This document shows, in pieces, positions 25,332 to 34,460 of a DNA stretch of 64,000 nt. The DNA is from Bosea beijingensis (lineage in GTDB: Bacteria; Pseudomonadota; Alphaproteobacteria; Rhizobiales; Beijerinckiaceae). The stretch is taken from NCBI RefSeq assembly GCF_030758975.1, contig NZ_CP132359.1:3493283-3557282 (forward strand). The letters are read 5' to 3'. Both the position numbers and the translations under genes were made by a program. Every line of letters begins with the position of its first letter. Position 1 is the first letter of the stretch. Below the pieces are notes generated by a model, which was not told the origin of the DNA, did no database searches, and worked only from the letters and a program-made list of their open reading frames with translations.

Positions 25332-26723
25332 TCACTTCCCGCCGCGGTCGTAGCATTCGGCGAAATAGATCATGAAGGCGTCGACGAGGCCGTTCTCGTA
25401 AGGGGCGGTCTTGGCGTCCCAGCGCGCGACATAGGCCTCCCACATCTTCGCCTTGCGCGAGCCGATCAGGCCACTGATGCCGCCATCCTGCGCCGTCGCC
25501 TCGTTGATCGCCTGCGGATCGAGATCCTCGACCAGCATCTTCAGCGCATGTTGCATGGCCGAATAGGTCTTGATCTGGTGCGCCTTGAGGTCGCGAAAAC
25601 TTTCGTCGAAGGCGCGCCTGGCATCGAGATAGCCGCTGCGCGGCTGGCCGAAGATCAGTTGCAGGGCATCGTCGACCGTCGGCGAGAATTTCAGCGGGTT
25701 GTTGTCCTGCGCCTGGATCATCGTCTGGCTGGTGCTGCGGGCGATGCGCTTGGTCTCCGCGCGGGCGGCGAGCAGCCCTTTCAGCTCCTCGGCGATCAGC
25801 CGCATCAGCCCGCCAAGCTGCTCGGCGAAGGCACCGGGGTCCTGCGTCGCCAGCGCCTGCGGCGAGACGCCGGCGCCCTTGGCGAAGCGCTGCATGAACT
25901 CGCCCATCGAGATCGGCGCGGGTGCGGCGGCTTGAGGCGCGGGCTCAGCCGGAAAGGGCGGGGCCGGTGGCGGCGTGAAGGCCGGCGCCGGTGTGATGGG
26001 AGATTCCTCCGGAAGTTCAGGCGCGATTGGTTCGGCGGCGGGCTCGTCCCACGGGCTGGCGCTGGCCGGGCTGCTCGCCGACGGGCGGCGCGGGGTCGGA
26101 ATCGGCGCGACCGGCTCCTCCGGCGGAAGTGGCTGTGGCTGCAACGGCGCCCAGGCGAATTCGTCAGTCCGTGCGGCAGGTGTCGACCAGTCTTGCGCAG
26201 GCGGCGGTGCCGGTGACGCGTTCGGCGCGGGGATATCGGCCGCCCAGTCGATGAAGCCGGCATGGACCGGCCTGGCATGGTTCGGCGGCATCAGGTCGCG
26301 GCGCGGAATCGGCGGCGCGGCCTCCTCGCTCGGTGCCCAGAGCGAGTCCGGCTGCGCGGCGTAGGGCGGCGGCGCGGCGGCTGCGCCGGAAGCTTGACCG
26401 GCTTCGTCGTCGATGGCGACGGCGATGATGTAATGGCCGATCTCGAGCCGGTCGCCGTTCTGGAGCCGGTAGGGCGATTGCACGCGATGCTCGCCACCAT
26501 TGACGAAGGTGCCGTTGGTCGAGATGTCGCGCAGCCACCAGCCGCCGTCGCGGAAGCGGATCTCGCAATGCCGGCCGGAGACGGCGCGCGAGGGATCGGG
26601 CAAGGCCCAGTCGAGATGCTGGTCGCGGCCGATATCGAGGCCACGCCCGCCGCTGGCGGTCACGCTGAGCGGGCCGCCATCGGGCAGCGAGGTTTCGTTC
26701 TCGATCGTCAGTGTCAGCGCCAT
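25332..26723 (-). CDS. tagH: T6SS FHA-domain protein (Fha/TagH)
   Basis: A 463-aa cytoplasmic T6SS regulator that reads phospho-threonine. The N-terminal FHA domain (about 1-100) has GRDQHLDW, SGRHCEIRF, the strand GWWLRDISTNGTFVNG and LQNGDRLEIG, including the Arg, Ser and Asn residues that contact pThr. A Pro/Ala-rich linker of about 160 residues follows, then the conserved C-terminal T6SS-FHA helical domain (about 275-460). In Agrobacterium the orthologue binds TssL once PpkA has phosphorylated it; ppkA, pppA and tssL are all present here. It is 33 bp downstream of its operon partner. Confidence 0.93.
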   Translation of the reverse strand: MALTLTIENETSLPDGGPLSVTASGGRGLDIGRDQHLDWALPDPSRAVSGRHCEIRFRDGGWWLRDISTNGTFVNGGEHRVQSPYRLQNGDRLEIGHYIIAVAIDDEAGQASGAAAAPPPYAAQPDSLWAPSEEAAPPIPRRDLMPPNHARPVHAGFIDWAADIPAPNASPAPPPAQDWSTPAARTDEFAWAPLQPQPLPPEEPVAPIPTPRRPSASSPASASPWDEPAAEPIAPELPEESPITPAPAFTPPPAPPFPAEPAPQAAAPAPISMGEFMQRFAKGAGVSPQALATQDPGAFAEQLGGLMRLIAEELKGLLAARAETKRIARSTSQTMIQAQDNNPLKFSPTVDDALQLIFGQPRSGYLDARRAFDESFRDLKAHQIKTYSAMQHALKMLVEDLDPQAINEATAQDGGISGLIGSRKAKMWEAYVARWDAKTAPYENGLVDAFMIYFAECYDRGGK

Positions 26724-26756
26724 CGCGGACGTCCCGTTCCGGTTCGCAGGCGAGGA

Positions 26757-27305
26757 TCAGCGCTTGCCAGCATCGTCTTCAGCCAAACGAATGCATGCTT
26801 CGACGCAGGCGCGCAATGCGCCGTCGCGCTCGCGGGCCGGCAGGCGGTTGATCGCATTGAGCACGGCGATGCGGGCCATCTTGGCGGTGAGGTCCGGCGG
26901 CGTCGGTATGGGATGGCTCTCCGACATGCTGCCGCCGGAATACCCGGCCGCCCAGGCGACGAAGGTGCCGGGCCTTGCGCTGTCGCCGACCTGAGCCAGC
27001 CGCAGCGCCGCGAAGCGGGTCTTGTCGCCGGGCTCGCGCACCCAGGCTTCTGCGGCATCGAGGCCGGGGTCCTGCGTGCCGGGCGGCTGCGTCGCGCGCA
27101 CCGCCTGCAGCGCCCACCACACCGTCTCGCGCCGCGGCAGGAGAAAGGCACAGAAGCCGGCCGCTTCCATCGGCGCCGGGCCCCTGACGAGGCGGCCGAG
27201 AAAAGCCAGCGGCGGTTCGGTGGTCGGCGCCATCGTCACGGCCTGATGGGCCGCTGGATAGGTCTCGAACACTTCGCGGGCGGTGCTGAAGCGCAGGCGT
27301 GACAT
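26757..27305 (-). CDS. T6SS-linked protein of unknown function (DUF6931-like)
   Basis: A 182-aa soluble, Ala-rich protein (starting MSRLRFSTAREVFETYPA) between vgrG and tagH on the same strand. Segments ETVWWALQAVRATQP and AARLRLAQVGDSARPGTFVAWAA-like wording (here ALRLAQVGDSARPGTFVAWAA) suggest a helical domain akin to the DUF6931 proteins that I recall next to T6SS genes; this family name is tentative. There is no catalytic motif. It is probably co-transcribed with vgrG upstream and tagH downstream, so a role as chaperone or adaptor for VgrG or Fha is a guess. Confidence 0.65.
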   Translation of the reverse strand: MSRLRFSTAREVFETYPAAHQAVTMAPTTEPPLAFLGRLVRGPAPMEAAGFCAFLLPRRETVWWALQAVRATQPPGTQDPGLDAAEAWVREPGDKTRFAALRLAQVGDSARPGTFVAWAAGYSGGSMSESHPIPTPPDLTAKMARIAVLNAINRLPARERDGALRACVEACIRLAEDDAGKR

Positions 27306-27343
27306 GGAGGCTCCGGCCGTTCGGTCGTGATCGGTCTATGTGG

Positions 27344-29206
27344 TCAGTTGATGTTCACCATCGACGCCTTGATGGTGAGGATGCCATCGCTCTTCACCTC
27401 CGTCAGCGCCTGGCTATGGATCGTGATCTTCGGCGATTTGATCTCGATGCTGCCGGGCGTCATCTTGATCGTGCTCTCGCCGACCTTGAGATTGATCTCC
27501 CGGAGTGCCTCGATATCGAGCTTGCCGTTCTGGACGTCGAGCTTGTCGTCGCCCTTCTTCAGCGTGGTCTCGCGCGAATAGCCCGCCCCGTCGTAGCGCT
27601 CGCCGATATCGCGGGTCTCGATGTTGTTGACGGTGATCTTGTGGTCCTTCTCGGTCCGGATCTCCAGGACCTCCTGGTCCTTGCGATCCTCGAACTTGAT
27701 CTCGTTATAGGTGTCGGAAAAGCCGGCTCCATCCGTCGATTCCGATTTGAGGCCGGACTGGGTCTTGTTCGCCGGCAAGTCGTAGGGCGGCTTGTGCTGG
27801 TCGTTGACGACGGCGCCGACGACGAGCGGCAGGTCCGGATTGCCCTCGATGTACTCGACGATCACCTCCTGGCCGATGCGGGGAATGATCTGTCCGCCCC
27901 AGCCCTTGCCGGCCCACATCTGCGCGACGCGGGTGCGGCAGGAGGTCGAGCCGTCCTCGCGGTCCCAGTGAAAGCGCAGCCAGATGCGGCCGTACTCGTC
28001 GACGTCGATATCGCCTTCCTCGCCCTTGTTCTTCTCGCCGACGACCTTGGCGGTGTGCGGCCCGTAGACGGTGGGGCGGGGCGTCACGAGGGGCGCACGG
28101 AAGCGCTTGTCGCTTTTCTGGAGCTCGTAGGAGCCGTGATAGAGCGCCTCGTCCCGGCGCCCGGACGAGCGATAGCTCTGGATGCCGTAGGCATGGGTCG
28201 CGCGGACGACGATGTACTCGCTGTTCTCGGCGCCGGTCGGATGGTCGATCAGCTTCATCAGCGCGCCGGGATAGAGGCTCGCGGCATCGCCGCCGGCATA
28301 GCGGCGGTCGTCCTGCGCCTGCTCGGCCTGCGCCATGACGCGGGCGAAATGCTCCCCCTGGTCGCGCTTGGTGTAGGCGGCGGGGTAGTCGTAGGCCTCG
28401 TAGGATTTCGCTTTCGGGAAGCCTTCCTCGGCCCGGGCGGTGAGATCGGATTCCGATTTCTCGAAATCATAATCCTTGAGCTCGAACTTGCCGGTGCGCA
28501 GGCGGCGGATCGTCGACCAGTGGGTCAGGTGCTCGACGGCGCTGCGCGGAAAGCGGTTGCCCTGGGGCACGAAGGCATAGCCCGAGGCGTCGCCCTGGAA
28601 GCTCGGCTCGGCCGCGGCCTGGACCTGATCATGGGCGGAGCGGGAATCGCAGAGCACGAGCTTGTGGTCGCCGTCGCTGTGCTTGAAATAGTAGTAGATG
28701 CCGTATTGCTCCATCAGCCGCAGCACGAAATCGAGATCTGTCTCGCGGTACTGGACGCAGTAGTCGATCGGCTGAAGCGTCTCGCTGGTGCGGTCGTCGA
28801 AACTCGCAGAGCCCTCCTTCTTGAAGATCTCCTTGATGATGTCCAAGGCGGTCTTGTTCTTGAAGATCCGGCAGTCGGCGCGCTGCGAGAGCAGCCAGAG
28901 CCAGGGCTTGAGCGTGAAGCGATAGATATAGAGATCGTCCTGCTTGCCGAGCCATTGCGCGTCGACCAGCGTGCCGTTCAAGACGCGCTCGCTCTTGTTC
29001 TTGAGCGTGAACTTGATCGCGCATTTCTCGCTCATGATGCTTTGCAGATCGGCATTCTCAGTCTTGCTGGCTGCCTCGATATTATAAGTAAATAATTCAC
29101 TCAAAGCTTCGCTGGCTTCGAACTTTATAATAGTAAATTCGTCTTTCCCCTTTGGTGTAGAGAAAGACGCAGTGCTATTGTCTTGCCTAAGAGCGGATGG
29201 CATCAA
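27344..29206 (-). CDS. vgrG: T6SS spike protein VgrG (TssI)
   Basis: A 620-aa trimeric spike. The gp27-like part (about 10-330) has FTIIKFEASEALSELFTY, CVQYRETDLDFVLRLMEQYGIYYYF and the usual barrel. The gp5-like OB domain has HTAKVVGEKNKGEEGDIDVDEYGRIWLRFHW-type wording (about 375-400) and CRTRVAQMWAGKGWGGQIIPRIGQEVIVEYIEGNPD. The needle ends with short beta-repeats and TIKASMVNIN, so this is a non-evolved VgrG without a C-terminal toxin. The first 60 or so codons are clearly more A+T-rich than the rest. It heads the leftward vgrG-DUF-tagH group. Second Met at 29203 is an equal start. Confidence 0.95.
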   Translation of the reverse strand: MMPSALRQDNSTASFSTPKGKDEFTIIKFEASEALSELFTYNIEAASKTENADLQSIMSEKCAIKFTLKNKSERVLNGTLVDAQWLGKQDDLYIYRFTLKPWLWLLSQRADCRIFKNKTALDIIKEIFKKEGSASFDDRTSETLQPIDYCVQYRETDLDFVLRLMEQYGIYYYFKHSDGDHKLVLCDSRSAHDQVQAAAEPSFQGDASGYAFVPQGNRFPRSAVEHLTHWSTIRRLRTGKFELKDYDFEKSESDLTARAEEGFPKAKSYEAYDYPAAYTKRDQGEHFARVMAQAEQAQDDRRYAGGDAASLYPGALMKLIDHPTGAENSEYIVVRATHAYGIQSYRSSGRRDEALYHGSYELQKSDKRFRAPLVTPRPTVYGPHTAKVVGEKNKGEEGDIDVDEYGRIWLRFHWDREDGSTSCRTRVAQMWAGKGWGGQIIPRIGQEVIVEYIEGNPDLPLVVGAVVNDQHKPPYDLPANKTQSGLKSESTDGAGFSDTYNEIKFEDRKDQEVLEIRTEKDHKITVNNIETRDIGERYDGAGYSRETTLKKGDDKLDVQNGKLDIEALREINLKVGESTIKMTPGSIEIKSPKITIHSQALTEVKSDGILTIKASMVNIN

Positions 29207-29321
29207 CTGAACCTTTCGATTCGTGCTGCTATTTTTATCTTGACGTAGGTGATTTCTGGAGTCATCCTTTCATCCCTAAGTCATCAATTGCCAGACGGCG
29301 AAACCCAGTGGGAGTGTTACC

Positions 29322-29879
29322 ATGCGCAAGCAGCCCGGCCTCACTGCCTTTGTCGCCCTGACCGGCGCTTTGGTTCTCACCATGGCGAACGGGGCAGGGG
29401 CGCAGACCTACAAGGCGGACGACATCGTCAAGCATTTCGGGCCGGCGGTTGCGCCCAAGCCCGCCATCACGCGCGGGTTGTGCGTCGGCACGGAAGCCGA
29501 ATGCGCCAAGGCCGGGCAGGTGGTCGAGCCGGCCAAGCCGGTCAGCGCCTTCGACCTCGTCGTGAAGTTCAAGTACAATTCCGACGAGCTGGAGCCCGAG
29601 GCCAGGCTCAATCTCGACGAGTTCGCCAAGGCCCTGAAGACGCCGCAGCTCGCCAAGCAGACCTTCATGGTCGAGGGGCATACGGACGCCGCCGGCAGCG
29701 CCGCCTACAATCTCAACCTGTCGCAGCGTCGTGCCCAGGCCGTGGTGCGCTACCTCGGCGGGCATGGCGTCAAGGCTTCCAATCTGGTGGCCAAGGGCTA
29801 TGGGCAGAGCAAGCCGATCGCGGCCGATCCCTTGTCCGGCGACAACCGCCGGGTCGAGACCCGCCTGCGCACCGAGTGA
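29322..29879 (+). CDS. Secreted OmpA-family protein
   Basis: A 185-aa protein with a signal peptide (cleavage near GAGAQ, residue about 28) and a C-terminal OmpA peptidoglycan-binding domain (about 75-185): VKFKYNSDELEPEARLNLDEFA, MVEGHTDAAGSAAYNLNLSQRRAQAV, YGQSKPIA and NRRVETRL. It has no lipobox, so it is probably periplasmic rather than Pal-like. It lies between vgrG and tssA in the T6SS island; an envelope-anchoring role for the secretion machine is inferred from position only. Confidence 0.85.
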   Translation: MRKQPGLTAFVALTGALVLTMANGAGAQTYKADDIVKHFGPAVAPKPAITRGLCVGTEAECAKAGQVVEPAKPVSAFDLVVKFKYNSDELEPEARLNLDEFAKALKTPQLAKQTFMVEGHTDAAGSAAYNLNLSQRRAQAVVRYLGGHGVKASNLVAKGYGQSKPIAADPLSGDNRRVETRLRTE

Positions 29880-29939
29880 CGCGTAGCAAGAAACGGCCGA
29901 GGCGACCCCGGCCGTGGCCGGGCCGCCGCTTCTGTCTGA

Positions 29940-30037
29940 GCATTTTCGAGCGAAGTGGATGCCGGTTCGCGTGAAGAAAATGCGATGATGCAGAGATTTG
30001 GAGCATTCCAGCGCTGCGAAGAAGCGTGGAAATGCTC
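29940..30037. repeat. Palindromic intergenic repeat, family B
   Basis: Two adjacent inverted repeats upstream of tssA: GCATTTTC (29940-29947) with GAAAATGC (29976-29983) enclosing CGAAGTGGATGCCGGTTCGCG, and an imperfect pair GAGCATTCC (30001-30009) with GGAAATGCTC (30028-30037). The core resembles, inverted, the element at 40858-40902. This type of GAAGTGG-CCGGTT palindrome is widespread between genes in Hyphomicrobiales. Confidence 0.65.
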
Positions 30038-30051
30038 TAGCGGGGATAGCG

Positions 30052-31521
30052 ATGGCGGACCTGAATTTCGCCGAACTGACGAAGCCGGTCTCGGCTGACG
30101 AGCCCTGCGGGCCGGATCTCGAAGACGATCTCGATTTCATGAATGCGACGGCGCGGCTCGAGGTCGCGCTGCCGGCCTCGTATTTCCGCCGCGACGACGA
30201 CGGGCGGCAGATCGCCTTCGACCGGACGAGCATCGAATTTCCCGCCGCCTTCGCCGAACTCGGCAAGCTGCTGGAGCGCTCGCGCGATCTCCGGCTCTTC
30301 GTGCTCGCGGCGAAGCTGACGATCCTCAATCGCGACGTCCCCGGATTCACTGCCAGCCTCTCAGCCATGGCCGATCTCCTCGGTGCCCATTGGGAGGAGA
30401 TGCATCCCCGCGCGATGGATGGCGATTTCGTGATGCGCGAAGTCGCCCTGCAGGGGCTCGATGAACTGGCGACGGTCGTGCTGCCGCTGCAGCATGCGCC
30501 GCTCTTCGTGAGCCGCCGCATCGGGCCGTTCATGTTCCGCAGCCAGCTTGTTGCGAGCGGTGAGACCAAGCTGGTCGAGGGCGAGCAGCATCCCGATGCG
30601 AGCGCGATCCAGGCGGCCCTGGGCGATGTCGAGGCCGACGACCTGGTCGCGGTGCTCGGCCGGGTGAACGCGGCGCGCGATGCGCTCGCACGCCTGCGGA
30701 CGATCTGGCTGGAGAAGGTGGGTGTCGATCATCCCCTCGGCTTTCCGCGCCTGGCGACATTGCTGGACCAGATCGCCACCTTCCTCGATGCCGCGGTCGC
30801 GCGGCGTGTCCCCGGCCATCAGGCGTCGGGGCCCGAGCCGGCTGCGACCGGCCCGCAGGGCCCGGCAGCGAACACCGCAACCTTCAGTCCCGGCAGCCTT
30901 TCGAGCATCCTCCATGTGAAGGATACGCTGGCTGCCTGCCTCGGCTACTTTCGCAAAACCGAGCCTTCGAGCCCGGCCGTCCTGCTGATCGGGCAGGCGC
31001 AGCAGTTGATCGGAAAGTCGTTGATCGAGGTCATCCAGATCATGTTCCCCGACCAGGTCGACAGGGCGGTCTTCGAGATCGGCGACCAGCGCCGGTTCCG
31101 TTTGCCGCTCGAGCGGCTGCCGGCGCCTGACGGCTACGAGGCGGAGAGCGAATACGAAGCCGAGAGCGACGCGGATGACAGCTACGGCGACAGCACGGAC
31201 GAGGCCGGGGACGGCTACGACGGCGATGCCGAGGCGAGCGAGGACGCTTCCGACGGAAGCGATGGCGAGGAGGTTGTGGCGAAGGCCGCTGAAGAGGCCG
31301 TTTCCGCGCCGAGCCCCGTGTCCTCGACGATCGTGATCGGCAGCCGCACGGATGCGGTCAACGCGATGAGGGCGGTCGCCGCCTTCTATCGCCAGGCCGA
31401 GCCGTCGCACCCGACGCCGCTCCTGATGGACAAGGCCTGTGCGCTGGCGCAGCATGATTTCATGTCGCTTCTCGGCAACATCCTGCCAGATGTCGTGCCG
31501 GAGCCGGGGAGCGACAGCTAG
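30052..31521 (+). CDS. tssA: T6SS assembly protein TssA (ImpA)
   Basis: A 489-aa T6SS cap/priming protein. The N-terminal ImpA_N domain (about 1-150) includes PVSADEPCGPDLEDDLDF and the VPGFTASLSAMADLLGAHWEEMHPR region. Two related helical segments follow: about 281-340 (YFRKTEPSSPAVLLIGQA...) and about 423-480 (FYRQAEPSHPTPLLMDKA...), separated by an acidic Glu/Asp/Ser/Tyr-rich linker (about 360-408). The ATG at 30052 gives the family N-terminus; the longer in-frame start would translate the palindromic repeat. It is the first gene of the rightward T6SS arm. Confidence 0.93.
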   Translation: MADLNFAELTKPVSADEPCGPDLEDDLDFMNATARLEVALPASYFRRDDDGRQIAFDRTSIEFPAAFAELGKLLERSRDLRLFVLAAKLTILNRDVPGFTASLSAMADLLGAHWEEMHPRAMDGDFVMREVALQGLDELATVVLPLQHAPLFVSRRIGPFMFRSQLVASGETKLVEGEQHPDASAIQAALGDVEADDLVAVLGRVNAARDALARLRTIWLEKVGVDHPLGFPRLATLLDQIATFLDAAVARRVPGHQASGPEPAATGPQGPAANTATFSPGSLSSILHVKDTLAACLGYFRKTEPSSPAVLLIGQAQQLIGKSLIEVIQIMFPDQVDRAVFEIGDQRRFRLPLERLPAPDGYEAESEYEAESDADDSYGDSTDEAGDGYDGDAEASEDASDGSDGEEVVAKAAEEAVSAPSPVSSTIVIGSRTDAVNAMRAVAAFYRQAEPSHPTPLLMDKACALAQHDFMSLLGNILPDVVPEPGSDS

Positions 31522-31643
31522 GGAAGTTTTTCGTCATCGCCTTGAACCTCCCGTCACACTCACGCGACTATATCGATGACGGGTGAAAACGGATAGGATG
31601 TCACGTTACGTCGGCGTGGCACGAATGCAGAGGGGCACGTCAC

Positions 31644-32174
31644 ATGGCCGGAGATTCTGGACAGAAGTTCATCCGCCGCAACAGGCCGCCTCGGGTCCAC
31701 ATCACCTATGAGGACCCGTACAACGCGGAGCAGAAGGTCGAGTTGCCCTTCGTCATGGGCGTCATGGCCGATCTTTCGGGCAATGCCTCGGCGATCGAGA
31801 AGTCCGAGATATCGCAGCGCAAGTTCCTCGACTTCGACATGGACAATTTCGATCAGCGCATGGCCGCGATCGAGCCGGCCGTGTCCTTCAACGTGCCCAA
31901 CAAGCTGGGCGAGGACAGCAACGAGAAGCTCTCGGTGGCGTTGAAGTTCTCGAAATTCGAGGATTTCAATCCGGCCGCCATCGCCCGCCAGATTCCGGCG
32001 ACGGCGAAGCTCCTGGAGGCGCGCGAACAGCTCGCCAACCTCCTGCGCTACATGGACGGCAAGATGGCCGCCAGCGATCAGATCAAGGCGCTGCTGGCCG
32101 ACCCCCAGCTTATGGCGGCGCTGAAGGACAAGCTCGGCAAGGCCGAGCCTTCCGAAGACAAGACGGCGAACTGA
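31644..32174 (+). CDS. tssB: T6SS contractile sheath small subunit TssB (VipA)
   Basis: A 176-aa small sheath subunit that forms heterodimers with TssC. Typical N-terminus: SGQKFIRRNRPPRVHITYEDP, then VELPFVMGVMADLSG, ERKFLDFDMDNFDQRM-like wording (here QRKFLDFDMDNFDQRM) and the C-terminal helix LKDKLGKAE. Length is normal. It is separated from tssA by 122 bp, which may hold its own promoter, and from tssC by 148 bp. Confidence 0.97.
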   Translation: MAGDSGQKFIRRNRPPRVHITYEDPYNAEQKVELPFVMGVMADLSGNASAIEKSEISQRKFLDFDMDNFDQRMAAIEPAVSFNVPNKLGEDSNEKLSVALKFSKFEDFNPAAIARQIPATAKLLEAREQLANLLRYMDGKMAASDQIKALLADPQLMAALKDKLGKAEPSEDKTAN

Positions 32175-32322
32175 GGGCAGGGCGCAGGCCCGGCTCCCGG
32201 AGCAGCAGGCGAAGGAGCGCAGGCCGCTCTTTCGCAGGAGCGAAGCTCCGGACGATCCGAAAGCGATCCCGTCCACCTGGGACGGGGCAGGGCCTGCAGG
32301 CGGTTAAGCGAGCGAGGCGGCA

Positions 32323-33828
32323 ATGGCAGCGGAAGCACAAACCCAACAGCCCGGCGGGGCAGCAGTCGAGACGCGCGAAGTCGACGATTTCTCGTCGATC
32401 CTGAAGCAGAGTTTCAAGCCGAAGACGGAACGCGCGGCGACAGAGGTCGAGAACGCGGTCGCGACCCTGGTCAATCAGGCGCTGGCGGACCAGACCCTGA
32501 TCAAGGGCGACGTCATCGACACGATCGAGGAGATGATCGCCCGGCTCGACGCCAAGCTGACCGAGCAGATGAACGAGGTGCTGCACGCACCCGAATACCA
32601 GAAGATCGAAAGCGCCTGGCGCGGTCTCAACTATCTCGTCTTCAACTCGGAGACGGATGCGCAGTTGAAGATCAAGGTGATGAATGTCTCCAAGGGCGAG
32701 CTTTACCGCAATCTCAAGACCTATCCCGGCGCGCGCTGGGACCAGAGCCCGCTGTTCAAGCAGGTCTACGAGCAGGAATTCGGCCAGCTCGGCGGCCAGC
32801 CCTTCGGCTGCCTGGTCGGCGACTATCATTTCAGCCATGTCCCGACCGACGTGCAGCTCCTGCGCGACCTGTCGAAGGTGGCGGCGGCGGCGCATGCGCC
32901 CTTCTTCGCCGGGGCCGATCCGACGCTGATGGGCATGGATACCTGGACGGAGCTGTCGAACCCGCGCGATCTCGGCAAGGTCTTCGACACGCCGGATTAC
33001 GCGGCCTGGAAGGGCCTGCGCGACGCCGCCGACTCCCGCTATGTCGGCCTGTGCCTGCCGCGCGTCCTGGCCCGGGTGCCCTATGGCGCCAAGTCCGAGC
33101 CGGTCGAGGAATTCGCCTTCGAGGAGGATACCGACGGGCACAAGGGCGAGAAATACGCCTGGATGAACGCGGCCTATGCGATGGCGGTCAACATCAACCG
33201 CGCCTTCAAGGAATATGGCTGGTGCACACGTATCCGCGGCGTCCAGTCGGGCGGCGAGGTGCTGAACCTGCCGACCCACACCTTCCCGACGGATGATGGC
33301 GGCGTCGATCTGAAATGCCCGACCGAGATCGCGATCAGCGACCGGCGCGAGGCGGAGCTGGCGAAATCCGGCCTGATCCCGCTGATCCATCGCAAGAACA
33401 CCGACAAGGCTGCCTTCATCGGCGCCCAGTCGCTCTACAAGCCCAAGGCCTTCTCGGGGCCGGACGGCGTGGCAGCCACCGCATCGGACAACCTGTCGTC
33501 GCGGCTGCCCTACATGTTCGCGGTCTCGCGCTTCGCGCATTACCTGAAGTGCATGGTTCGCGACAAGATCGGCTCCTACAAGGAAAAGGAGCCGCTGCGC
33601 CGCTGGCTGCAGGAGTGGATCACCGACTATGTCGACGGCGATCCACTCAATTCCAGCGAAGAGACGAAGGCGCGGCGCCCGCTCTCCGATGCGCGCATCG
33701 ATGTCTTCGAGGACGAGGAGAACCCTGGCTACTACTCGGCCAAGTTCTATCTGCGGCCGCACTTCCAGCTCGAAGGCATGGATATCGGCCTGAGCCTGGT
33801 CTCGCGACTACCAGCTCCCAAGCAGTAA
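32323..33828 (+). CDS. tssC: T6SS contractile sheath large subunit TssC (VipB)
   Basis: A 501-aa large sheath subunit. Family markers are plain: EYQKIESAWRGLNYLV, LKIKVMNVSKGEL, SPLFKQVYEQEFGQLGGQPFGCLVGDYHF, and the C-terminal CMVRDKIGSYKEKEPLRRWLQEWI and PGYYSAKFYLRPHFQLEGMDIGLSLVSRLP. Length is normal. It is followed one codon-stop later by a perfect 10-bp hairpin and then hcp. Confidence 0.97.
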   Translation: MAAEAQTQQPGGAAVETREVDDFSSILKQSFKPKTERAATEVENAVATLVNQALADQTLIKGDVIDTIEEMIARLDAKLTEQMNEVLHAPEYQKIESAWRGLNYLVFNSETDAQLKIKVMNVSKGELYRNLKTYPGARWDQSPLFKQVYEQEFGQLGGQPFGCLVGDYHFSHVPTDVQLLRDLSKVAAAAHAPFFAGADPTLMGMDTWTELSNPRDLGKVFDTPDYAAWKGLRDAADSRYVGLCLPRVLARVPYGAKSEPVEEFAFEEDTDGHKGEKYAWMNAAYAMAVNINRAFKEYGWCTRIRGVQSGGEVLNLPTHTFPTDDGGVDLKCPTEIAISDRREAELAKSGLIPLIHRKNTDKAAFIGAQSLYKPKAFSGPDGVAATASDNLSSRLPYMFAVSRFAHYLKCMVRDKIGSYKEKEPLRRWLQEWITDYVDGDPLNSSEETKARRPLSDARIDVFEDEENPGYYSAKFYLRPHFQLEGMDIGLSLVSRLPAPKQ

Positions 33829-33853
33829 CCGTCACCTGACCCGCAGGTGACGG
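33829..33853 (+). terminator. Perfect 10-bp hairpin immediately after tssC
   Basis: CCGTCACCTG (33829-33838) pairs perfectly with CAGGTGACGG (33844-33853) around loop ACCCG, starting at the base after the tssC TAA. There is no T-run. It could be an attenuator or an mRNA-stabilising/processing stem between tssC and hcp. Confidence 0.6.
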
Positions 33854-33966
33854 CGACAACGAGGATCTTCGACGCGCCGGCCGTGTGAGGGCGGCGCGAA
33901 AGAAGAAGTGCGTCCACAGCGGGCCCGCATCCGCGCGCCCCAGCAATCCCTACCCTGGAGGTAAAA

Positions 33967-34452
33967 ATGGCTAGCGACTTCCTGCTCGAGATCGACGGTA
34001 TCAAGGGCGAAAGCAAGGATTCCAAGCACAAGGATACGATCGAGGTCGATTCCTTTTCCTGGGGCGTCAACAATGCGGGCTCGCATGCGTCCAACGCCGG
34101 CGGCGGCGCGGGCAAGGCGAGCTTCCAGGACATCCACTTCACGTCCTCGGTCGGCAAGGCCTCGACCAATCTGGCGCTGTTCTGCGCCACCGGCAAGCAC
34201 ATCAAGAAGGCCGTGCTCTTCGTCCGCAAGCAGGGCGACAAGCAGCAGGACTACTACACGCTGACGCTGGAGGACCTGCTGGTGTCGAGCTACCAGTCCG
34301 GCGATGCCGCCGGCGGGTCGAGCATCCCGACCGACCAGTTCTCGCTGAACTACGCCAAGATCAAATACGAGTACAAGCCGCAGAAGGCCGATGGCTCGCT
34401 CGATGCGGCGCTGACCATGTCGTATGACATCAAGACCAAGGAAGCCAAGTAA
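33967..34452 (+). CDS. hcp: T6SS inner tube protein Hcp (TssD)
   Basis: A 161-aa Hcp1-type tube subunit: FLLEIDGIKGESKDSKHKDTIEVDSFSWG, the internal FQDIHFTSSVGKAS, and YYTLTLEDLLVSSYQSGD. A strong ribosome-binding site GGAGGTAA (33957-33964) stands before the ATG, the best in the island. It is bracketed by two perfect hairpins (33829-33853 and 34461-34493), as expected for a product needed in large excess over its operon neighbours. Confidence 0.97.
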   Translation: MASDFLLEIDGIKGESKDSKHKDTIEVDSFSWGVNNAGSHASNAGGGAGKASFQDIHFTSSVGKASTNLALFCATGKHIKKAVLFVRKQGDKQQDYYTLTLEDLLVSSYQSGDAAGGSSIPTDQFSLNYAKIKYEYKPQKADGSLDAALTMSYDIKTKEAK

Positions 34453-34460
34453 GACGAAGC

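Noticed and set aside
31605..31640. Possible sigma-54 promoter (TGGCACG...TGCA) before tssB
   Set aside because: Only three bases separate TGGCAC from TGCA, whereas the -24/-12 consensus needs about five; the spacing is wrong.
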